Shown here piece after piece: positions 26,495-36,462 of a stretch of DNA of 64,000 nt (position 1 is its first letter; each line of letters opens with the position of its first letter). Source of the stretch: Sediminihaliea albiluteola (GTDB taxonomy: Bacteria; Pseudomonadota; Gammaproteobacteria; Pseudomonadales; Halieaceae); the NCBI RefSeq assembly GCF_014077625.1, contig NZ_JACFXU010000014.1:868001-932000 (forward strand), given 5' to 3'. Under the pieces are notes generated by a model. That model saw only the letters and a program-made list of their open reading frames with translations. It made no database searches and was not told the DNA's origin. Both the position numbers and the translations under genes were made by a program.

Positions 26495-28783
26495 ATGACA
26501 ATAAAGACGCCTGTGTTTAGAAAGCGCCGACTTGTTTCTACATTTGCGGCAGCCAATATCCTTGCAGCATCTACAGCCTTGGCTCAAGGCGCCGCACTTG
26601 AAGAGGTAGTGGTTACCGCGCAAAAACGTGCTCAATCACTGCAAGAAGTGCCTATTGCCACCTCTGTATTTGACGCATCTGCGATCGAGCAACAAGGTAT
26701 TAGCGATATTTCTGACATAGGCCCCTTTACGCCTAACGTCCAAGTTGTTGAATCACCCAGTGGTGGCACCCAGGCGACTATTGCCATTCGCGGTTCCGTG
26801 ACATTCAACCCAACTATCACCTGGGAATCACCGGTCGGGATGTACCTAGACGGTGTATTCATTGGCAAAAATATCGGCAGTATTTTTGATATCGTCGAGC
26901 TTGAGCGCGTCGAAGTTTTGCGCGGCCCTCAAGGCACTCTCTACGGTAAAAACACCATTGGTGGGGCGGTTAACATGATTACTCGCAAACCCAGTGGCGA
27001 GTTTGGTGGAAAACTAAAGGCCTCCGCTGGTAACTTTGATATGTACTCAGTGTCAGCCAGCATCGATACACCTGCTGTGGACTTGGCAGGTGGCAGCCTA
27101 AGCGCCAACATTTCTGCATTTCAACAAGAGCGAGACGGCTTTACCAAGAACCAGCCTGACCCCTTTGTTAACCCTTTAGCCAACCCCCGTTCTAGCAAAG
27201 AGTTTAAGTCTAAAGACAGTAAGGTTGCTCGTCTCTCCTTACTTTGGGAAGGCTCTGATGTTGACCTCCACTACAGCTACGACCACAGTGATACCAAGGC
27301 CACACCTACTGCTGCGCAACTCACTGATGTACCGGCGGGCTCTGGCCTCGATATCGGTGGCGGCGTGTTTTTACCCGTTGATGGCGTCTTAAGCGACTAC
27401 CTAAGCAGTGATAAAAAACGCGCCCGCGCGATCAGCAACGACAAGTCTTTTTATGAAGACTCTGAAACTCGCGGTCATGCCTTACACCTTGACTGGAATC
27501 TCGGTGAGCTTGCTACATTCGGTGAGGTGACAGCAAAATCTATCACCGCCTACCGCAAACTCGATTTTTCAGATCGCATCGATATCGATGGCTCGCCACT
27601 GGATTTTTTCCATTCAGGCAGAGACATCACCTACGACCAGTTCTCTCAAGAGTTCCAAATAGTGGGTCAAACCGAACGCACAGATTATGTACTGGGTCTG
27701 TATTACTTTAGTGAAGAAGGCGATGTATTAAACATCAATAGCTTTATGCCTATTTATGGTTTCCCTACCACTAATAGTGAATTTGGCATGGAGAATAAAA
27801 CAGTAGCGGCCTTTGCCAACGTCGATTGGCGGCCTGAAGCTGCCCTGTTTAATGACCGTCTAACCCTTAGCTTGGGCTTGCGCTGGACTAAAGAAGAAAA
27901 AGAGCAGTACATCTACCACCCCGATTCCTCACCTGTTCTTCCCTACACCGAAGCAGATAAGTCATGGACCAACGTGTCTCCATCATTTACTGCGAGCTGG
28001 GAATTAAACGATGACACCAATATATATGGAAAAATTGCCAACGGCTGGAAATCCGGTGGTTTTAATGGCGAAGCAGCAACACAAGAATCTTTTTATCAGT
28101 CCTATGACCCTGAAGAAGTCACCTCTTATGAGCTAGGCATCAAGTCCCGTTGGCTTGATAACCGTTTGCAAATTAACGCTGCAATATTCCAAAACGATCT
28201 GGAAGAAATGCAATTTAGTGTGTTCCAAGGGGGAGCTACTGCTGTGTCCACTGTGGACAATGCGGGTGAAGCCACCATCCGCGGACTCGAGTTAGAACTG
28301 CTCGCCCGTCCTAGCGACAACCTCACTATCAGTCTGAACTATGGCCACCTAGATCCAAAGTACGATGAATTCTTGGAGGTTGACCCAGCCACTAACCAGC
28401 TCACTGACTTCAAAAAAGAACGGGACTTCCCTTATGCCGCGCGAAATAATACCAGCGCTAGCTTAGAGTACTTTATGGGCTCTTTTGCTTGGGGTGAAGT
28501 CACGGCACGCCTCGATTGGAGCTACCAAGGCAGCTATGTTCCCTACGTAAATCCTGATCAAAACCGGGTATCCAAGACAGCTAGTTATGAACTGCTTAAT
28601 GCACGCTTAAGCCTTGCTGAGATTCCTCTCAGCAGTGAGGGACAAAACCTGCAGTTGTCTATCTGGGGCAAAAACCTGACTAACGAGGACTACCGCGTCA
28701 ACACCATCCCCTTCGGTTTATGGACCGCGAGTTATTTTGGCGACCCTAGAACCTATGGCGTAGATCTCAGTTACCAATTTTAA
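26495..28783 (+). CDS. TonB-dependent outer-membrane receptor
   Basis: 762 residues. A basic N-terminus and signal peptide end near STALAQG. The TonB box is in LEEVVVTAQKRAQSLQ. The plug domain (to about 170) has IRGS and VEVLRGPQGTLYGKNTIGG, and a 22-strand barrel ends in the aromatic YGVDLSYQF, as required for assembly. This is the broad CirA/FecA-like class common in marine gammaproteobacteria and often used for hydrophobic or cyclic compounds. No siderophore genes are close. The catabolic neighbours suggest an organic carbon substrate (inference). Confidence 0.95.
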   Translation: MTIKTPVFRKRRLVSTFAAANILAASTALAQGAALEEVVVTAQKRAQSLQEVPIATSVFDASAIEQQGISDISDIGPFTPNVQVVESPSGGTQATIAIRGSVTFNPTITWESPVGMYLDGVFIGKNIGSIFDIVELERVEVLRGPQGTLYGKNTIGGAVNMITRKPSGEFGGKLKASAGNFDMYSVSASIDTPAVDLAGGSLSANISAFQQERDGFTKNQPDPFVNPLANPRSSKEFKSKDSKVARLSLLWEGSDVDLHYSYDHSDTKATPTAAQLTDVPAGSGLDIGGGVFLPVDGVLSDYLSSDKKRARAISNDKSFYEDSETRGHALHLDWNLGELATFGEVTAKSITAYRKLDFSDRIDIDGSPLDFFHSGRDITYDQFSQEFQIVGQTERTDYVLGLYYFSEEGDVLNINSFMPIYGFPTTNSEFGMENKTVAAFANVDWRPEAALFNDRLTLSLGLRWTKEEKEQYIYHPDSSPVLPYTEADKSWTNVSPSFTASWELNDDTNIYGKIANGWKSGGFNGEAATQESFYQSYDPEEVTSYELGIKSRWLDNRLQINAAIFQNDLEEMQFSVFQGGATAVSTVDNAGEATIRGLELELLARPSDNLTISLNYGHLDPKYDEFLEVDPATNQLTDFKKERDFPYAARNNTSASLEYFMGSFAWGEVTARLDWSYQGSYVPYVNPDQNRVSKTASYELLNARLSLAEIPLSSEGQNLQLSIWGKNLTNEDYRVNTIPFGLWTASYFGDPRTYGVDLSYQF

Positions 28784-28793
28784 CGTTCCAAGT

Positions 28794-28831
28794 AAGCTGG
28801 GTGCCACAGAGTAGGCACCCAGCTTTTTTTT
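28794..28831 (+). terminator. Intrinsic terminator after TonB receptor
   Basis: Twelve-base perfect stem AAGCTGGGTGCC / GGCACCCAGCTT with an 8-base loop, running into a T-tract. It starts 11 bases after the stop codon: a textbook Rho-independent terminator. Confidence 0.92.
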
Positions 28832-28912
28832 ATGTCTATATAATAAGGAGTTACTTTCTCGGGTCAGCGATAGTTAGGCTGCTCCACTTTTATTACAGAT
28901 AGGTTACAAGTT

Positions 28913-29620
28913 ATGTCGAGCACTAGCTCACTTAAGAAGGCCAGCTCAAAACGAATTAGCACCCGTAGTGCTGCAACCCGCGCCAAAATAATTTCCGTTG
29001 CCGAACGTCTATTTGCTGAAAAAGGTATCGATGGCGTGACACTCAATGAGATTGGCAAAGCCGCTGGACAGCGTAATGCAGCGGTATGCCAATACCATTT
29101 TGGTGATAAAGAAATGTTGCTACAGGCGGTTATGGACAAGCATGTTCCCGGCATCGCAGCGCGGCGCCACACTATGCTAGACCAGCTAGAACACTCGGAG
29201 AACTTGCAGCTCAGTGAAGTCGTACGCGCCTTTATTTACCCAGTCGCTGAAAAGTTATTGGATAAAGATGGCGGCGAAGACTTTATCCGCATCAACGCCC
29301 AACTTGTGGCCTTGCACACGGCATCGGCTCAAAATATGGGCCCTATGCCGCTAAACCTACCGCGTCCAGATCGACTCAGCAAAGCACTCCACGACGCTAT
29401 GGCACCACTTGGTTTGCCAGAGGCCATACTAAAACAACGCACCATGCTCGCTGCAGTGTTGTTATTTCACGGCCTTTCAGATCATACCAAGATGCGTAAA
29501 AGCGTTAACACAAGCGAGCAAGTGGTGAACACCGAGCTTTTCCTTCGCACACTAGAAGATGGCATTCTCGCACTGCTGTCTGCCCCAGTGAGCAGCTCGA
29601 ATCAACCCGCTAGCGAGTAG
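28913..29620 (+). CDS. TetR family transcriptional regulator
   Basis: 235 residues. The N-terminal TetR helix-turn-helix spans about residues 20-70: RAKIISVAERLFAEKGIDGVT, LNEIGKAAGQRNAAVCQYHF and DKEMLLQAVMDKH. The C-terminal ligand domain is not assignable. It follows the TonB receptor behind a strong terminator and is convergent with the reductase gene, so it likely has its own promoter. It may control the receptor or the nearby catabolic genes (inference). Confidence 0.92.
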   Translation: MSSTSSLKKASSKRISTRSAATRAKIISVAERLFAEKGIDGVTLNEIGKAAGQRNAAVCQYHFGDKEMLLQAVMDKHVPGIAARRHTMLDQLEHSENLQLSEVVRAFIYPVAEKLLDKDGGEDFIRINAQLVALHTASAQNMGPMPLNLPRPDRLSKALHDAMAPLGLPEAILKQRTMLAAVLLFHGLSDHTKMRKSVNTSEQVVNTELFLRTLEDGILALLSAPVSSSNQPASE

Positions 29621-29662
29621 CCCAATCAGCTTCTCCGAGCCTTGTGTGCAGCGAAATACAGC

Positions 29663-29688
29663 AGTGGACCCTACAATTAGGGTCCACT
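29663..29688. terminator. Hairpin between convergent tetR and reductase genes
   Basis: Ten-base perfect inverted repeat AGTGGACCCT / AGGGTCCACT with a 6-base AT loop, placed between the two stop codons. No long T-tract. Probably a bidirectional terminator. Confidence 0.55.
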
Positions 29689-29692
29689 CCTA

Positions 29693-30706
29693 TCACCACT
29701 CAACCACGATTTTTCCAAAGTGGCCGCCACTTTCCTGCAAGCGGAAAGCTTCCGCTAACTGATCCAGAGGGAAACTTTGGTCAATCACCGGGCGAAGATT
29801 ATTTTGCTCCAGCGCAGCAATGTATTCCTGCTGCTGGCGACGGCTGCCGACAACTAAGCCTTGCAAACGAACTTGTTTAGCCATCAACAAAGAAGTGGGA
29901 ACTTGGCCACCGCGCCCAGTCAATACACCAATCAATGCGACCAAGCCGCCAACGCGAACAGCCTGCAAGGACTGAGCGAGGGTACCAGGTCCACCCACCT
30001 CAACAACGTGGTCAACACCTCGCCCATTGGTCAATGCGAGGACTTCCTTGCCCCAGTCCGGAGTAGTCCGATAGTTAATAGTATCGTTGGCACCAAGAGA
30101 CCGAGCCCTTTCAAGTTTCTTGTCAGAGGAAGAGGTAACGATGACACGCGCACCCATAGCTCTAGCAATCTGCAAGGCCGCAATGGATACTCCGCCTGTG
30201 CCAAGCAAAAGCACGCTATCACCGGCCTTAAGCCCGCCCTCAACGACCAGTGCACGCCAAGCGGTCAGGCCAGCTGTAGTGATAGTCGCCGCTTCACAAT
30301 GGCTCCAACCCGAAGGCGCATGGCTAAAGTTGTTGGCTGAGCACACAACATACTCAGCAGCATAGCCATCGACTCCATCACCTGGTGTTCCGCGGAAATT
30401 GCCCACAGCAGAAAAGGCTAAACCATCCTGCCATTGCGGGAAAAAACCAGACACCACACTATCGCCAACGGCGAACTCAGTCACCCCTTCACCAACAGCC
30501 TCGACTACGCCTGCACCGTCAGACATCAAAACCCGCCCATCAGCGGTAGGGATACTGCCATTAGCGACCAATAGGTCGTGGTAATTTAGGGAGCTGGCAT
30601 GTATTGCCACACGTATCTGTCCCGGTCCAGGTGCACCGGGATCGGGCAGATCACTGATCTCCAATTGATCCAGTCCACCTGGGGCCCGAAGAATAGCTGC
30701 TTTCAT
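29693..30706 (-). CDS. Medium-chain NAD(P)-dependent reductase/alcohol dehydrogenase-like protein
   Basis: A 337-residue MDR-superfamily enzyme. The GroES-like N-terminal half includes ASSLNYHDLLVANG and SDGAGVVEAVGEGV. The Rossmann half has VLLLGTGGVSIAALQIARAMGARV and GVDHVVEVGGPGTL. The catalytic-zinc GHE motif and the structural four-cysteine lobe are absent, which favours a zinc-free quinone-oxidoreductase/enoyl-reductase type. It precedes csaA on the complementary side and converges with tetR. Substrate unknown. Confidence 0.88.
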   Translation of the reverse strand: MKAAILRAPGGLDQLEISDLPDPGAPGPGQIRVAIHASSLNYHDLLVANGSIPTADGRVLMSDGAGVVEAVGEGVTEFAVGDSVVSGFFPQWQDGLAFSAVGNFRGTPGDGVDGYAAEYVVCSANNFSHAPSGWSHCEAATITTAGLTAWRALVVEGGLKAGDSVLLLGTGGVSIAALQIARAMGARVIVTSSSDKKLERARSLGANDTINYRTTPDWGKEVLALTNGRGVDHVVEVGGPGTLAQSLQAVRVGGLVALIGVLTGRGGQVPTSLLMAKQVRLQGLVVGSRRQQQEYIAALEQNNLRPVIDQSFPLDQLAEAFRLQESGGHFGKIVVEW

Positions 30707-30843
30707 AATGATTCCTCTACTTTATTTAATAGACCGGCCAACTAAGCTTTACTTAAAATTTTATCAGCTAGTGCTTATTCAAGCCCAGCAAGGCTTGTGC
30801 TGTCTCAAACGCCAACTCCATGGGCTCAGCAATCTGCCGATGT

Positions 30844-31176
30844 TCAATACAGCCGCTTACCATTTTCAACCGGAATATCTGGCCTTAGTAATGCTACAGC
30901 ACCCGCCTCAGTTTGCACTCCGGTAACCAAGCATTCAGACATAAATGGACCGATCTGTTTGGGAGGAAAATTGGTAACAGCTAGCACCTGTTTGCCTTTA
31001 AGTGTTTCCTTGTCATATAGCTCGGTGATTTGTGCGCTGGATTTACGAACGCCAATTTCTGCGCCGAAATCTACTTTTAACTTGTAGGCAGGCTTTCGTG
31101 CTTCAGGAAAGTCCTCTACCTCGATGATCGTACCAACCCTTAGTTCTACCTTTTCAAAGTCATCCCAAGTAATCAT
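30844..31176 (-). CDS. csaA: tRNA-binding export-related chaperone CsaA
   Basis: A 110-residue protein with a single EMAP/OB-fold tRNA-binding domain. It starts MITWDDFEKVELRVGTIIEV and contains ARKPAYKLKVDFG, KKSSAQIT-like RKSSAQITELY and QVLAVTNFPPKQIG. The start is ATG 31176 because GGAG lies 8 bases upstream; a TTG five codons earlier is less likely. CsaA binds unfolded precursor proteins and tRNA in Bacillus. Its role in Gram-negative bacteria is less clear. Confidence 0.92.
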   Translation of the reverse strand: MITWDDFEKVELRVGTIIEVEDFPEARKPAYKLKVDFGAEIGVRKSSAQITELYDKETLKGKQVLAVTNFPPKQIGPFMSECLVTGVQTEAGAVALLRPDIPVENGKRLY

Positions 31177-31199
31177 ATTCACTTGCTCCAAAACAAAGA

Positions 31200-31283
31200 T
31201 TAATTAATCAGCGCCTTCAGCTTCGGGCAGCGAGATGCGCACAGTGCTACAAGACAGAGTACCAAGCTAGTGAATGTTGCCAT
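31200..31283 (-). CDS. Possible 27-residue hydrophobic peptide
   Basis: A short frame with an ATG preceded 8 bases upstream by AGGGGG, a very good Shine-Dalgarno sequence. It ends TAATTAA 23 bases before csaA. The predicted peptide is MATFTSLVLCLVALC then a basic end (ASRCPKLKALIN): one hydrophobic segment with three cysteines. It could be a small membrane peptide, a leader peptide for csaA, or chance. No homologue is recognised; the evidence is the ribosome-binding site, the composition and the position only. Confidence 0.35.
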   Translation of the reverse strand: MATFTSLVLCLVALCASRCPKLKALIN

Positions 31284-31360
31284 GACTTATCCCCCTGAAA
31301 ATAAGCAGCTCATCAGCTATGGAAGAGGAAGTTTATGATCAGTCGGGAGTCGTCTGCTTT

Positions 31361-32107
31361 CTAATGACGGCAGAGTCCTTTCGATTTTCGGCGAAAATAA
31401 CTGGGTGATTTTCCGAAGTGGCGCGCAAAACGATCACTGAAAGACGATAGTGAAGCGTATCCAACAGCATCAGCAATTCGCTGGATATTGAGCTCCGACT
31501 GTTCCAGTAAGCGCCAAGACTCCTGCATGCGTAGATCGATCAGATATTGGTGTGGTGTCATACCCACCTGAGTGCGAAACAACTCGTTAAGCTGCCTAGC
31601 GCTCAAGTGGGCAACCGTCGCGAGTTCAGCAGTAGTGATTTTCTTGCGAAAGTTATCGTCAATGAATTGTTTCGCTGCCGATACCCTTCGGTCCAGCTTC
31701 AGTTTGTCACCGTGGTGTTCCTGTAGAAGTTGAATCAACAGTAGCAACATCTGATATTTTGTGCGAGATGAGCTAGCTCCCTTTGCCAATTGAGCATGCA
31801 GAAACTGGATAAAATGAAGTAATGCTGAATCCAGCTCAACAAAGCAAGGGAGTCGCTCAAATGCAGGGCTAAGAGCCTCTGGTACATCAGCTACCAGGAA
31901 TCGATTTTCATCGCTTGCGAAATAGCCATGAAGACTGCCAGATGGAATTGTAGCGGCCCAGTTCCCCTCAACAGCGCCCTCTGTTTGCTCTACGACCAGC
32001 GAAAGCTTACCTTGCAGAGGCAACACCAGTTGGTGATGAGTATGGGAGTGATGTGTCCTTTCATCACCATAGCTTCTCAGGTCGAGCTTAAGCTCGGATG
32101 TATCCAT
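31361..32107 (-). CDS. AraC family transcriptional regulator with cupin sensor domain
   Basis: 248 residues. The N-terminal cupin-like domain (about 8-80) has the histidine-rich opening DERTHHSHTHHQLVLPLQGKL and IPSGSLHGYF. The C-terminal AraC DNA-binding domain shows both helix-turn-helix units: KKITTAELATVAHLSARQLNELF and LLEQSELNIQRIADAVGYAS followed by FSDRFARHFGKSPSYFRRK. The cupin histidines could bind a metal or ligand. Its target is unknown; candidates are the genes between 28.9 and 31.3 kb. Confidence 0.92.
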   Translation of the reverse strand: MDTSELKLDLRSYGDERTHHSHTHHQLVLPLQGKLSLVVEQTEGAVEGNWAATIPSGSLHGYFASDENRFLVADVPEALSPAFERLPCFVELDSALLHFIQFLHAQLAKGASSSRTKYQMLLLLIQLLQEHHGDKLKLDRRVSAAKQFIDDNFRKKITTAELATVAHLSARQLNELFRTQVGMTPHQYLIDLRMQESWRLLEQSELNIQRIADAVGYASLSSFSDRFARHFGKSPSYFRRKSKGLCRH

Positions 32108-32208
32108 ACATTCCTTAGATTCCTGAAAAGAATCGCCCGACTTTATGACAGCCTCTAGTGCTTACTCATTGTACTCGCAGTCATCGCTACCCAAAGATGT
32201 ACAACGAC

Positions 32209-34038
32209 TTACTCCACCGTGACCGACTTAGCTAAGTTTCGAGGTTTATCGACATCCGTGCCTTTTTGTACAGCTACATGATAAGCCAGTAGTTGCAGCG
32301 CCACGGTGTAAATCACCGGCTTGAGCATTTCTGGACAGCTGGGCATTTGCAGTACATGTAACAGAGGCTCATCGACAAACCCCGCTTTTTTGTCGGCGAA
32401 AACATAGAGTTCGCCGCCGCGAGAGCGCACTTCCTCTAGGTTGGATTTGAGTTTTTCTAAGAGCTCATCACCCGGTGCTACCGCGACCACTGGCATATCT
32501 GCATCGACTAAGGCCAGTGGGCCGTGCTTCAACTCACCCGCGGGATAGGCCTCGGCGTGAATGTAGGAGATTTCTTTGAGCTTCAGAGCACCCTCCATCG
32601 CAATGGGGTATTGAATACCGCGACCTAAAAACAGTGCGTGCTGTTTTTGAATAAAGTGCTCGGACAGTTTCTTAATCGATGCGTCCAGAGCTAAGGTTTG
32701 CTCAACATGGCTCGGCAAAGCGTGCAAAGCATCAGTGATCTTGTCCTGATCTTGCTCGCTCATTCCGTGACGACGCCCAAGTAGCAAGGTCAACATCAAG
32801 AAAGCGACGAGCTGAGTGGTGAATGCCTTAGTCGACGCAACACCGACCTCAGCACCAGCCCGTGTAAGAAAAACCAGATCGGATTCTCGCACCAGAGAGC
32901 TGTGATCGACATTGGCTATTACCAAACTGGCGATAAACTCACCATCCTTTTGCCCCCGCAGAGCTGCCAAGGAATCGGCTGTTTCACCAGATTGGGATAC
33001 TGTCACTAACAGGGTGCCAGGCTGCGGAGCGCGCTTGCGATAGCGAAATTCGGAAGCCACCTCTACCTCACAGGGAATACCCGCCAGCTCTTCCAGCCAA
33101 TAACGCGCCACCAAGCCTGCATGAAAACTGGTACCGCAGGCAACAATTTGCACTGATTTAACTTGATCAAAAACTGCCGCAGCTTCTGCACCGAAGCGCT
33201 CATCGCTAAGTTCTGTTTCGTCGGCAATTTTGAAAGTATCCGCTAGGGCCTTTGGCTGCTCGTAGATTTCCTTGAGCATATAGTGCTCAAACTGACCTAA
33301 GTCTACGCTTTCAACAGCTTCTGCTACATCTCTGCGCGGGCGCTCAACCACATTGCCTGATTGATCCCAGATCTCCAGTGTCATGGCGGTCATTCTCACC
33401 AAATCACCTTCTTCCAGGAAGATGAAGCGGTCAGTGACCTGACGCAAAGCGAGCTGATCGGAGGCTAGAAAATTTTCACCAATACCCACGCCGACCACTA
33501 GAGGACTGCCAGCCCGTGCCGCTACCACCTCATCTGGCGATTCTTTATCGACTGCCGCTAATGCGTAGGCACCCTCTAACTGAGCAACCGTCTCACGCAA
33601 AGCATCGCTCAGACTCAAACCTTGCTCAAGCTTAGAGTGCAGCAAATGCACTATCACTTCGGTATCTGTCTGGGAGTAAAATACATAGCCCTGCTCGGCT
33701 AACTGTTTACGCAGACTGGCATGGTTTTCAATAATGCCGTTGTGTACCAAGGCAATACGATCGCTCGAGGTGTGTGGATGGGCATTCGCTGCCGAAGGCT
33801 TTCCGTGGGTTGCCCAGCGTGTATGAGCAATACCCACGCAACCGTAATGCGGTGACATCGCTTGGGCTTTTTCCAGTTCCGCCACCTTACCTAACTGCTT
33901 GTGTAGCAGCAGGCGTTTTTCATTATCAATCAGTGCCATACCCGAGGAATCATAGCCGCGGTACTCTAATCGACGCAGGCCCTCTAGCAAAATTTCCGAC
34001 ACTTCGCGCCGGGCTGTTACCGCTACAATTCCACACAT
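32209..34038 (-). CDS. glmS: Glutamine--fructose-6-phosphate aminotransferase (isomerizing)
   Basis: A 609-residue enzyme making glucosamine-6-phosphate, the entry to peptidoglycan and LPS amino sugars. The N-terminal Ntn glutaminase starts [12 protein letters not shown] with Cys2 as the nucleophile, followed by [16 protein letters not shown] and [10 protein letters not shown]. Two SIS domains follow ([19 protein letters not shown] and [21 protein letters not shown]), ending with the catalytic [11 protein letters not shown] tail. It starts one base after the glmU stop, so glmU-glmS is an operon, as in E. coli. Confidence 0.98.
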   Translation of the reverse strand: MCGIVAVTARREVSEILLEGLRRLEYRGYDSSGMALIDNEKRLLLHKQLGKVAELEKAQAMSPHYGCVGIAHTRWATHGKPSAANAHPHTSSDRIALVHNGIIENHASLRKQLAEQGYVFYSQTDTEVIVHLLHSKLEQGLSLSDALRETVAQLEGAYALAAVDKESPDEVVAARAGSPLVVGVGIGENFLASDQLALRQVTDRFIFLEEGDLVRMTAMTLEIWDQSGNVVERPRRDVAEAVESVDLGQFEHYMLKEIYEQPKALADTFKIADETELSDERFGAEAAAVFDQVKSVQIVACGTSFHAGLVARYWLEELAGIPCEVEVASEFRYRKRAPQPGTLLVTVSQSGETADSLAALRGQKDGEFIASLVIANVDHSSLVRESDLVFLTRAGAEVGVASTKAFTTQLVAFLMLTLLLGRRHGMSEQDQDKITDALHALPSHVEQTLALDASIKKLSEHFIQKQHALFLGRGIQYPIAMEGALKLKEISYIHAEAYPAGELKHGPLALVDADMPVVAVAPGDELLEKLKSNLEEVRSRGGELYVFADKKAGFVDEPLLHVLQMPSCPEMLKPVIYTVALQLLAYHVAVQKGTDVDKPRNLAKSVTVE

Positions 34039-34039
34039 A

Positions 34040-35410
34040 TTATGACTGTCCTTTGTTAGCTTGTGGGCGCTGCCAACCCTGAATATTGCGCTGTCGACCG
34101 CGTCCCACCGCGAGCTCGTCTTCCTCTACTGTTTTAGTAATGGTCGATCCAGCCGCTACGAAGCCTTGTGCCTGGACGGTTAATGGCGCGACTAAGGTCG
34201 AGTTTGAACCAATAAAAACCCCATCGCCTAGCTCTGTTTGGTATTTATTGACGCCATCGTAATTGCAGGTGATGGTTCCGGCACCCACGTTCACCCCTGC
34301 GCCCATGTTGCAATCGCCAATATAGGAGAGGTGATTTACTTTACTGCCCTGGCCGATTTTAGCTTTTTTCGTTTCCACGAAATTACCCACTTTGGCGCCA
34401 GTCGATAAGTCTGTGCCGCTACGCAAACGCGCATAGGGGCCAACATTACAATCACTGCCGATCTTGGCTTCTTGTAGGTGACTCATGGCATGAATCGTAC
34501 TGCCTGCTTCGATGACTGAATCGATTATTACGCAGTTAGGGCCGATGCTGACGTTATCACCCAACACCACATCACCCTCAATCACCACATTCACATCGAT
34601 AAATACATTGCGCCCACAGCGCAGTGAACCGCGCACATCCAGCCGTGCTGGGTCAGCAATGCCCACACCTTGAAGCAAGAGTTGCTGTGCGAGTCGCTGC
34701 TGGAACTCCCGCTCTACACGACTGAGCTGCAAGCGGTTATTGACACCTTCAATTTCTACGGCTGTCTGTGATTCACAAGTAGCCACCTTAGCGCCAGCCT
34801 CTACCTGCATAGAGAGCACATCCGGAAGGTAGTATTCATTCTGGCTATTCTCATTGCGCACTCGCGGCAGAAAATCGCGCAGGAAACTTGCTGGTGCAGC
34901 TAACACGCCGGTATTAATCTCACAGATAAGGCGCTGTTCAGCGCTGGCATCGCGGTCTTCTACTACTGCCTGCAAATCTCCAGCGGCATTTCGAACCACC
35001 CGTCCATAGCCAGTCGCATCAGGCAGCACTGCTGTTAACAAAGCCGGTCCAGACCTTGCTGCGGCCACTAGTGGTTTCAAGCTATCGACCGTGATTAAAG
35101 GCACATCGCCATACAGTACTAGCACCACTGCGTCTTCAGCCACCTGGGGCAGGGCCTGAAGAACCGCGTGTCCTGTGCCGAGCTGCTGCTCCTGCAGTAC
35201 CCAATTTACCTCTCTGTCTGCCAGCGCTTCCTGCACCTGCTCAGAGCCGTGACCGACCACCACATGCAATTGCGAAGCACCGAGGCCAGTAGCAGTATCG
35301 AGTACATGGCTCAGCATCGCTTTCCCTGCTACCTGGTGCAATACTTTAGGTAAATCGGATTGCATACGGCTGCCTTGGCCAGCAGCTAAAATAATTACTT
35401 CGAGATTCAT
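34040..35410 (-). CDS. glmU: Bifunctional UDP-N-acetylglucosamine pyrophosphorylase/glucosamine-1-phosphate N-acetyltransferase
   Basis: 456 residues, identical in length to E. coli GlmU, when started at the ATG of [22 protein letters not shown] lies nine bases upstream. The N-terminal uridyltransferase domain has the GxGxRM-type loop and [10 protein letters not shown]. The C-terminal left-handed beta-helix has hexapeptide repeats ([46 protein letters not shown]). It makes UDP-GlcNAc from GlcN-1-P. First gene of glmU-glmS and divergent from a TrmB-like regulator. Confidence 0.97.
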   Translation of the reverse strand: MNLEVIILAAGQGSRMQSDLPKVLHQVAGKAMLSHVLDTATGLGASQLHVVVGHGSEQVQEALADREVNWVLQEQQLGTGHAVLQALPQVAEDAVVLVLYGDVPLITVDSLKPLVAAARSGPALLTAVLPDATGYGRVVRNAAGDLQAVVEDRDASAEQRLICEINTGVLAAPASFLRDFLPRVRNENSQNEYYLPDVLSMQVEAGAKVATCESQTAVEIEGVNNRLQLSRVEREFQQRLAQQLLLQGVGIADPARLDVRGSLRCGRNVFIDVNVVIEGDVVLGDNVSIGPNCVIIDSVIEAGSTIHAMSHLQEAKIGSDCNVGPYARLRSGTDLSTGAKVGNFVETKKAKIGQGSKVNHLSYIGDCNMGAGVNVGAGTITCNYDGVNKYQTELGDGVFIGSNSTLVAPLTVQAQGFVAAGSTITKTVEEDELAVGRGRQRNIQGWQRPQANKGQS

Positions 35411-35542
35411 GTTAAGGGTTTCCTTGGCCGCAGCCACTGCTACCATACAGCTTACTGTCACTATAATTTTGACATATTGAATTAGGGGGGGCACATATTA
35501 GTGTTCACATTTCTCAACACAACAGTAATTGTCATAGAATAA

Positions 35543-36292
35543 ATGACAACAAAAGCAATAGCAGCACTGCGCCATCTTGACCTAGATGAGCGCCAAGTAA
35601 AAACCTACTTAGCACTGCTAAAGTTAGGACCGGCTTCAATCCGCGATATAGCCGCTGAATCGGGCATCAATCGCGGCAGTACCTACGAAACACTGAAGCA
35701 ATTAGCTACAAAAGGTGTGGTGAGCTATTTTCCAAAAGGCAAACGCCGGGTATTTCAAGCCGAAGACCCAGACCGCTTACTAAACCTTGCCGAGAGCAAG
35801 CAGCAAGCTCTTAAGCAGGCTGTCGATCAATTGCGCAGCGAGATCATCCCAAGCCTCAAACAAACGCAAAGTCCCCTCAGCCCTGGCAACGTGCGCTTCT
35901 ATGAAGGAGATGATGGCATTGAGTTAGTCCTGCGCGATCTACTGGAAAGCACGGCTAAAGATCCCGAGCGAGGCTACTCGGTAATTTCCACCAAATCACT
36001 GCGTGAGCACCTCTACCGTCCCTTCCCGAACTTTACTCGAGAACGCATTAAACGGGGCATTAAAGTACGGGTATTAGCGATGGGAGAGGGCGGTGATGAA
36101 GCAGAATTAGCTGAACGTAAATGGCTACCTGCTGGTACAGCTTCTGATGCCTCTTACATTGCCATCTATCCACCTAAAGTCGCCATGATCAGCCTGGCCG
36201 CGCAAAACTACCCGGTGGTAGTGATTATCGACTCCGCAGCAATTGCCTACACTCAGCAGCTACTGTTTGATACTTTGTGGGGCTTAATTTAG
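35543..36292 (+). CDS. TrmB-like transcriptional regulator
   Basis: 249 residues. The N-terminal winged helix is of the TrmB type: LDERQVKTYLALLKLGPASI, IAAESGINRGSTYETLKQLATKG and the wing YFPKGKRRVFQAEDPDRLL. It is followed by a short coiled coil and a C-terminal sensor-like domain with RFYEGDDGIELVLRDLLE and PFPNFTRERIKRGIKVRVLA. TrmB regulators classically sense sugars in archaea; bacterial members are little studied. It is divergent from glmU across 132 bases, so it could regulate amino-sugar synthesis (inference). Confidence 0.82.
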   Translation: MTTKAIAALRHLDLDERQVKTYLALLKLGPASIRDIAAESGINRGSTYETLKQLATKGVVSYFPKGKRRVFQAEDPDRLLNLAESKQQALKQAVDQLRSEIIPSLKQTQSPLSPGNVRFYEGDDGIELVLRDLLESTAKDPERGYSVISTKSLREHLYRPFPNFTRERIKRGIKVRVLAMGEGGDEAELAERKWLPAGTASDASYIAIYPPKVAMISLAAQNYPVVVIIDSAAIAYTQQLLFDTLWGLI

Positions 36293-36401
36293 GCCTCAAA
36301 TCATTAAATACTGTGAAAAAGCGCCCCACTGTCTAAGGCTAGTTCCTGACATTGGGCTCTTTGGATAGCTTGTGATTGAGAGAAGGGATGCTTGAAGACT
36401 A

Positions 36402-36429
36402 GAGTGATCCCTGTGCCCAGGGATCACTC
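36402..36429 (-). terminator. Terminator-like hairpin downstream of atpC
   Basis: Twelve-base perfect inverted repeat GAGTGATCCCTG / CAGGGATCACTC with a 4-base loop, 34 bases past the atpC stop on the minus strand. It is followed by a modestly T-containing tract. Probably ends the atp operon and may also serve the convergent TrmB-like gene. Confidence 0.7.
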
Positions 36430-36462
36430 AGTCGAAGATAGAGCAGAAAAAGTTCTCTGTGA

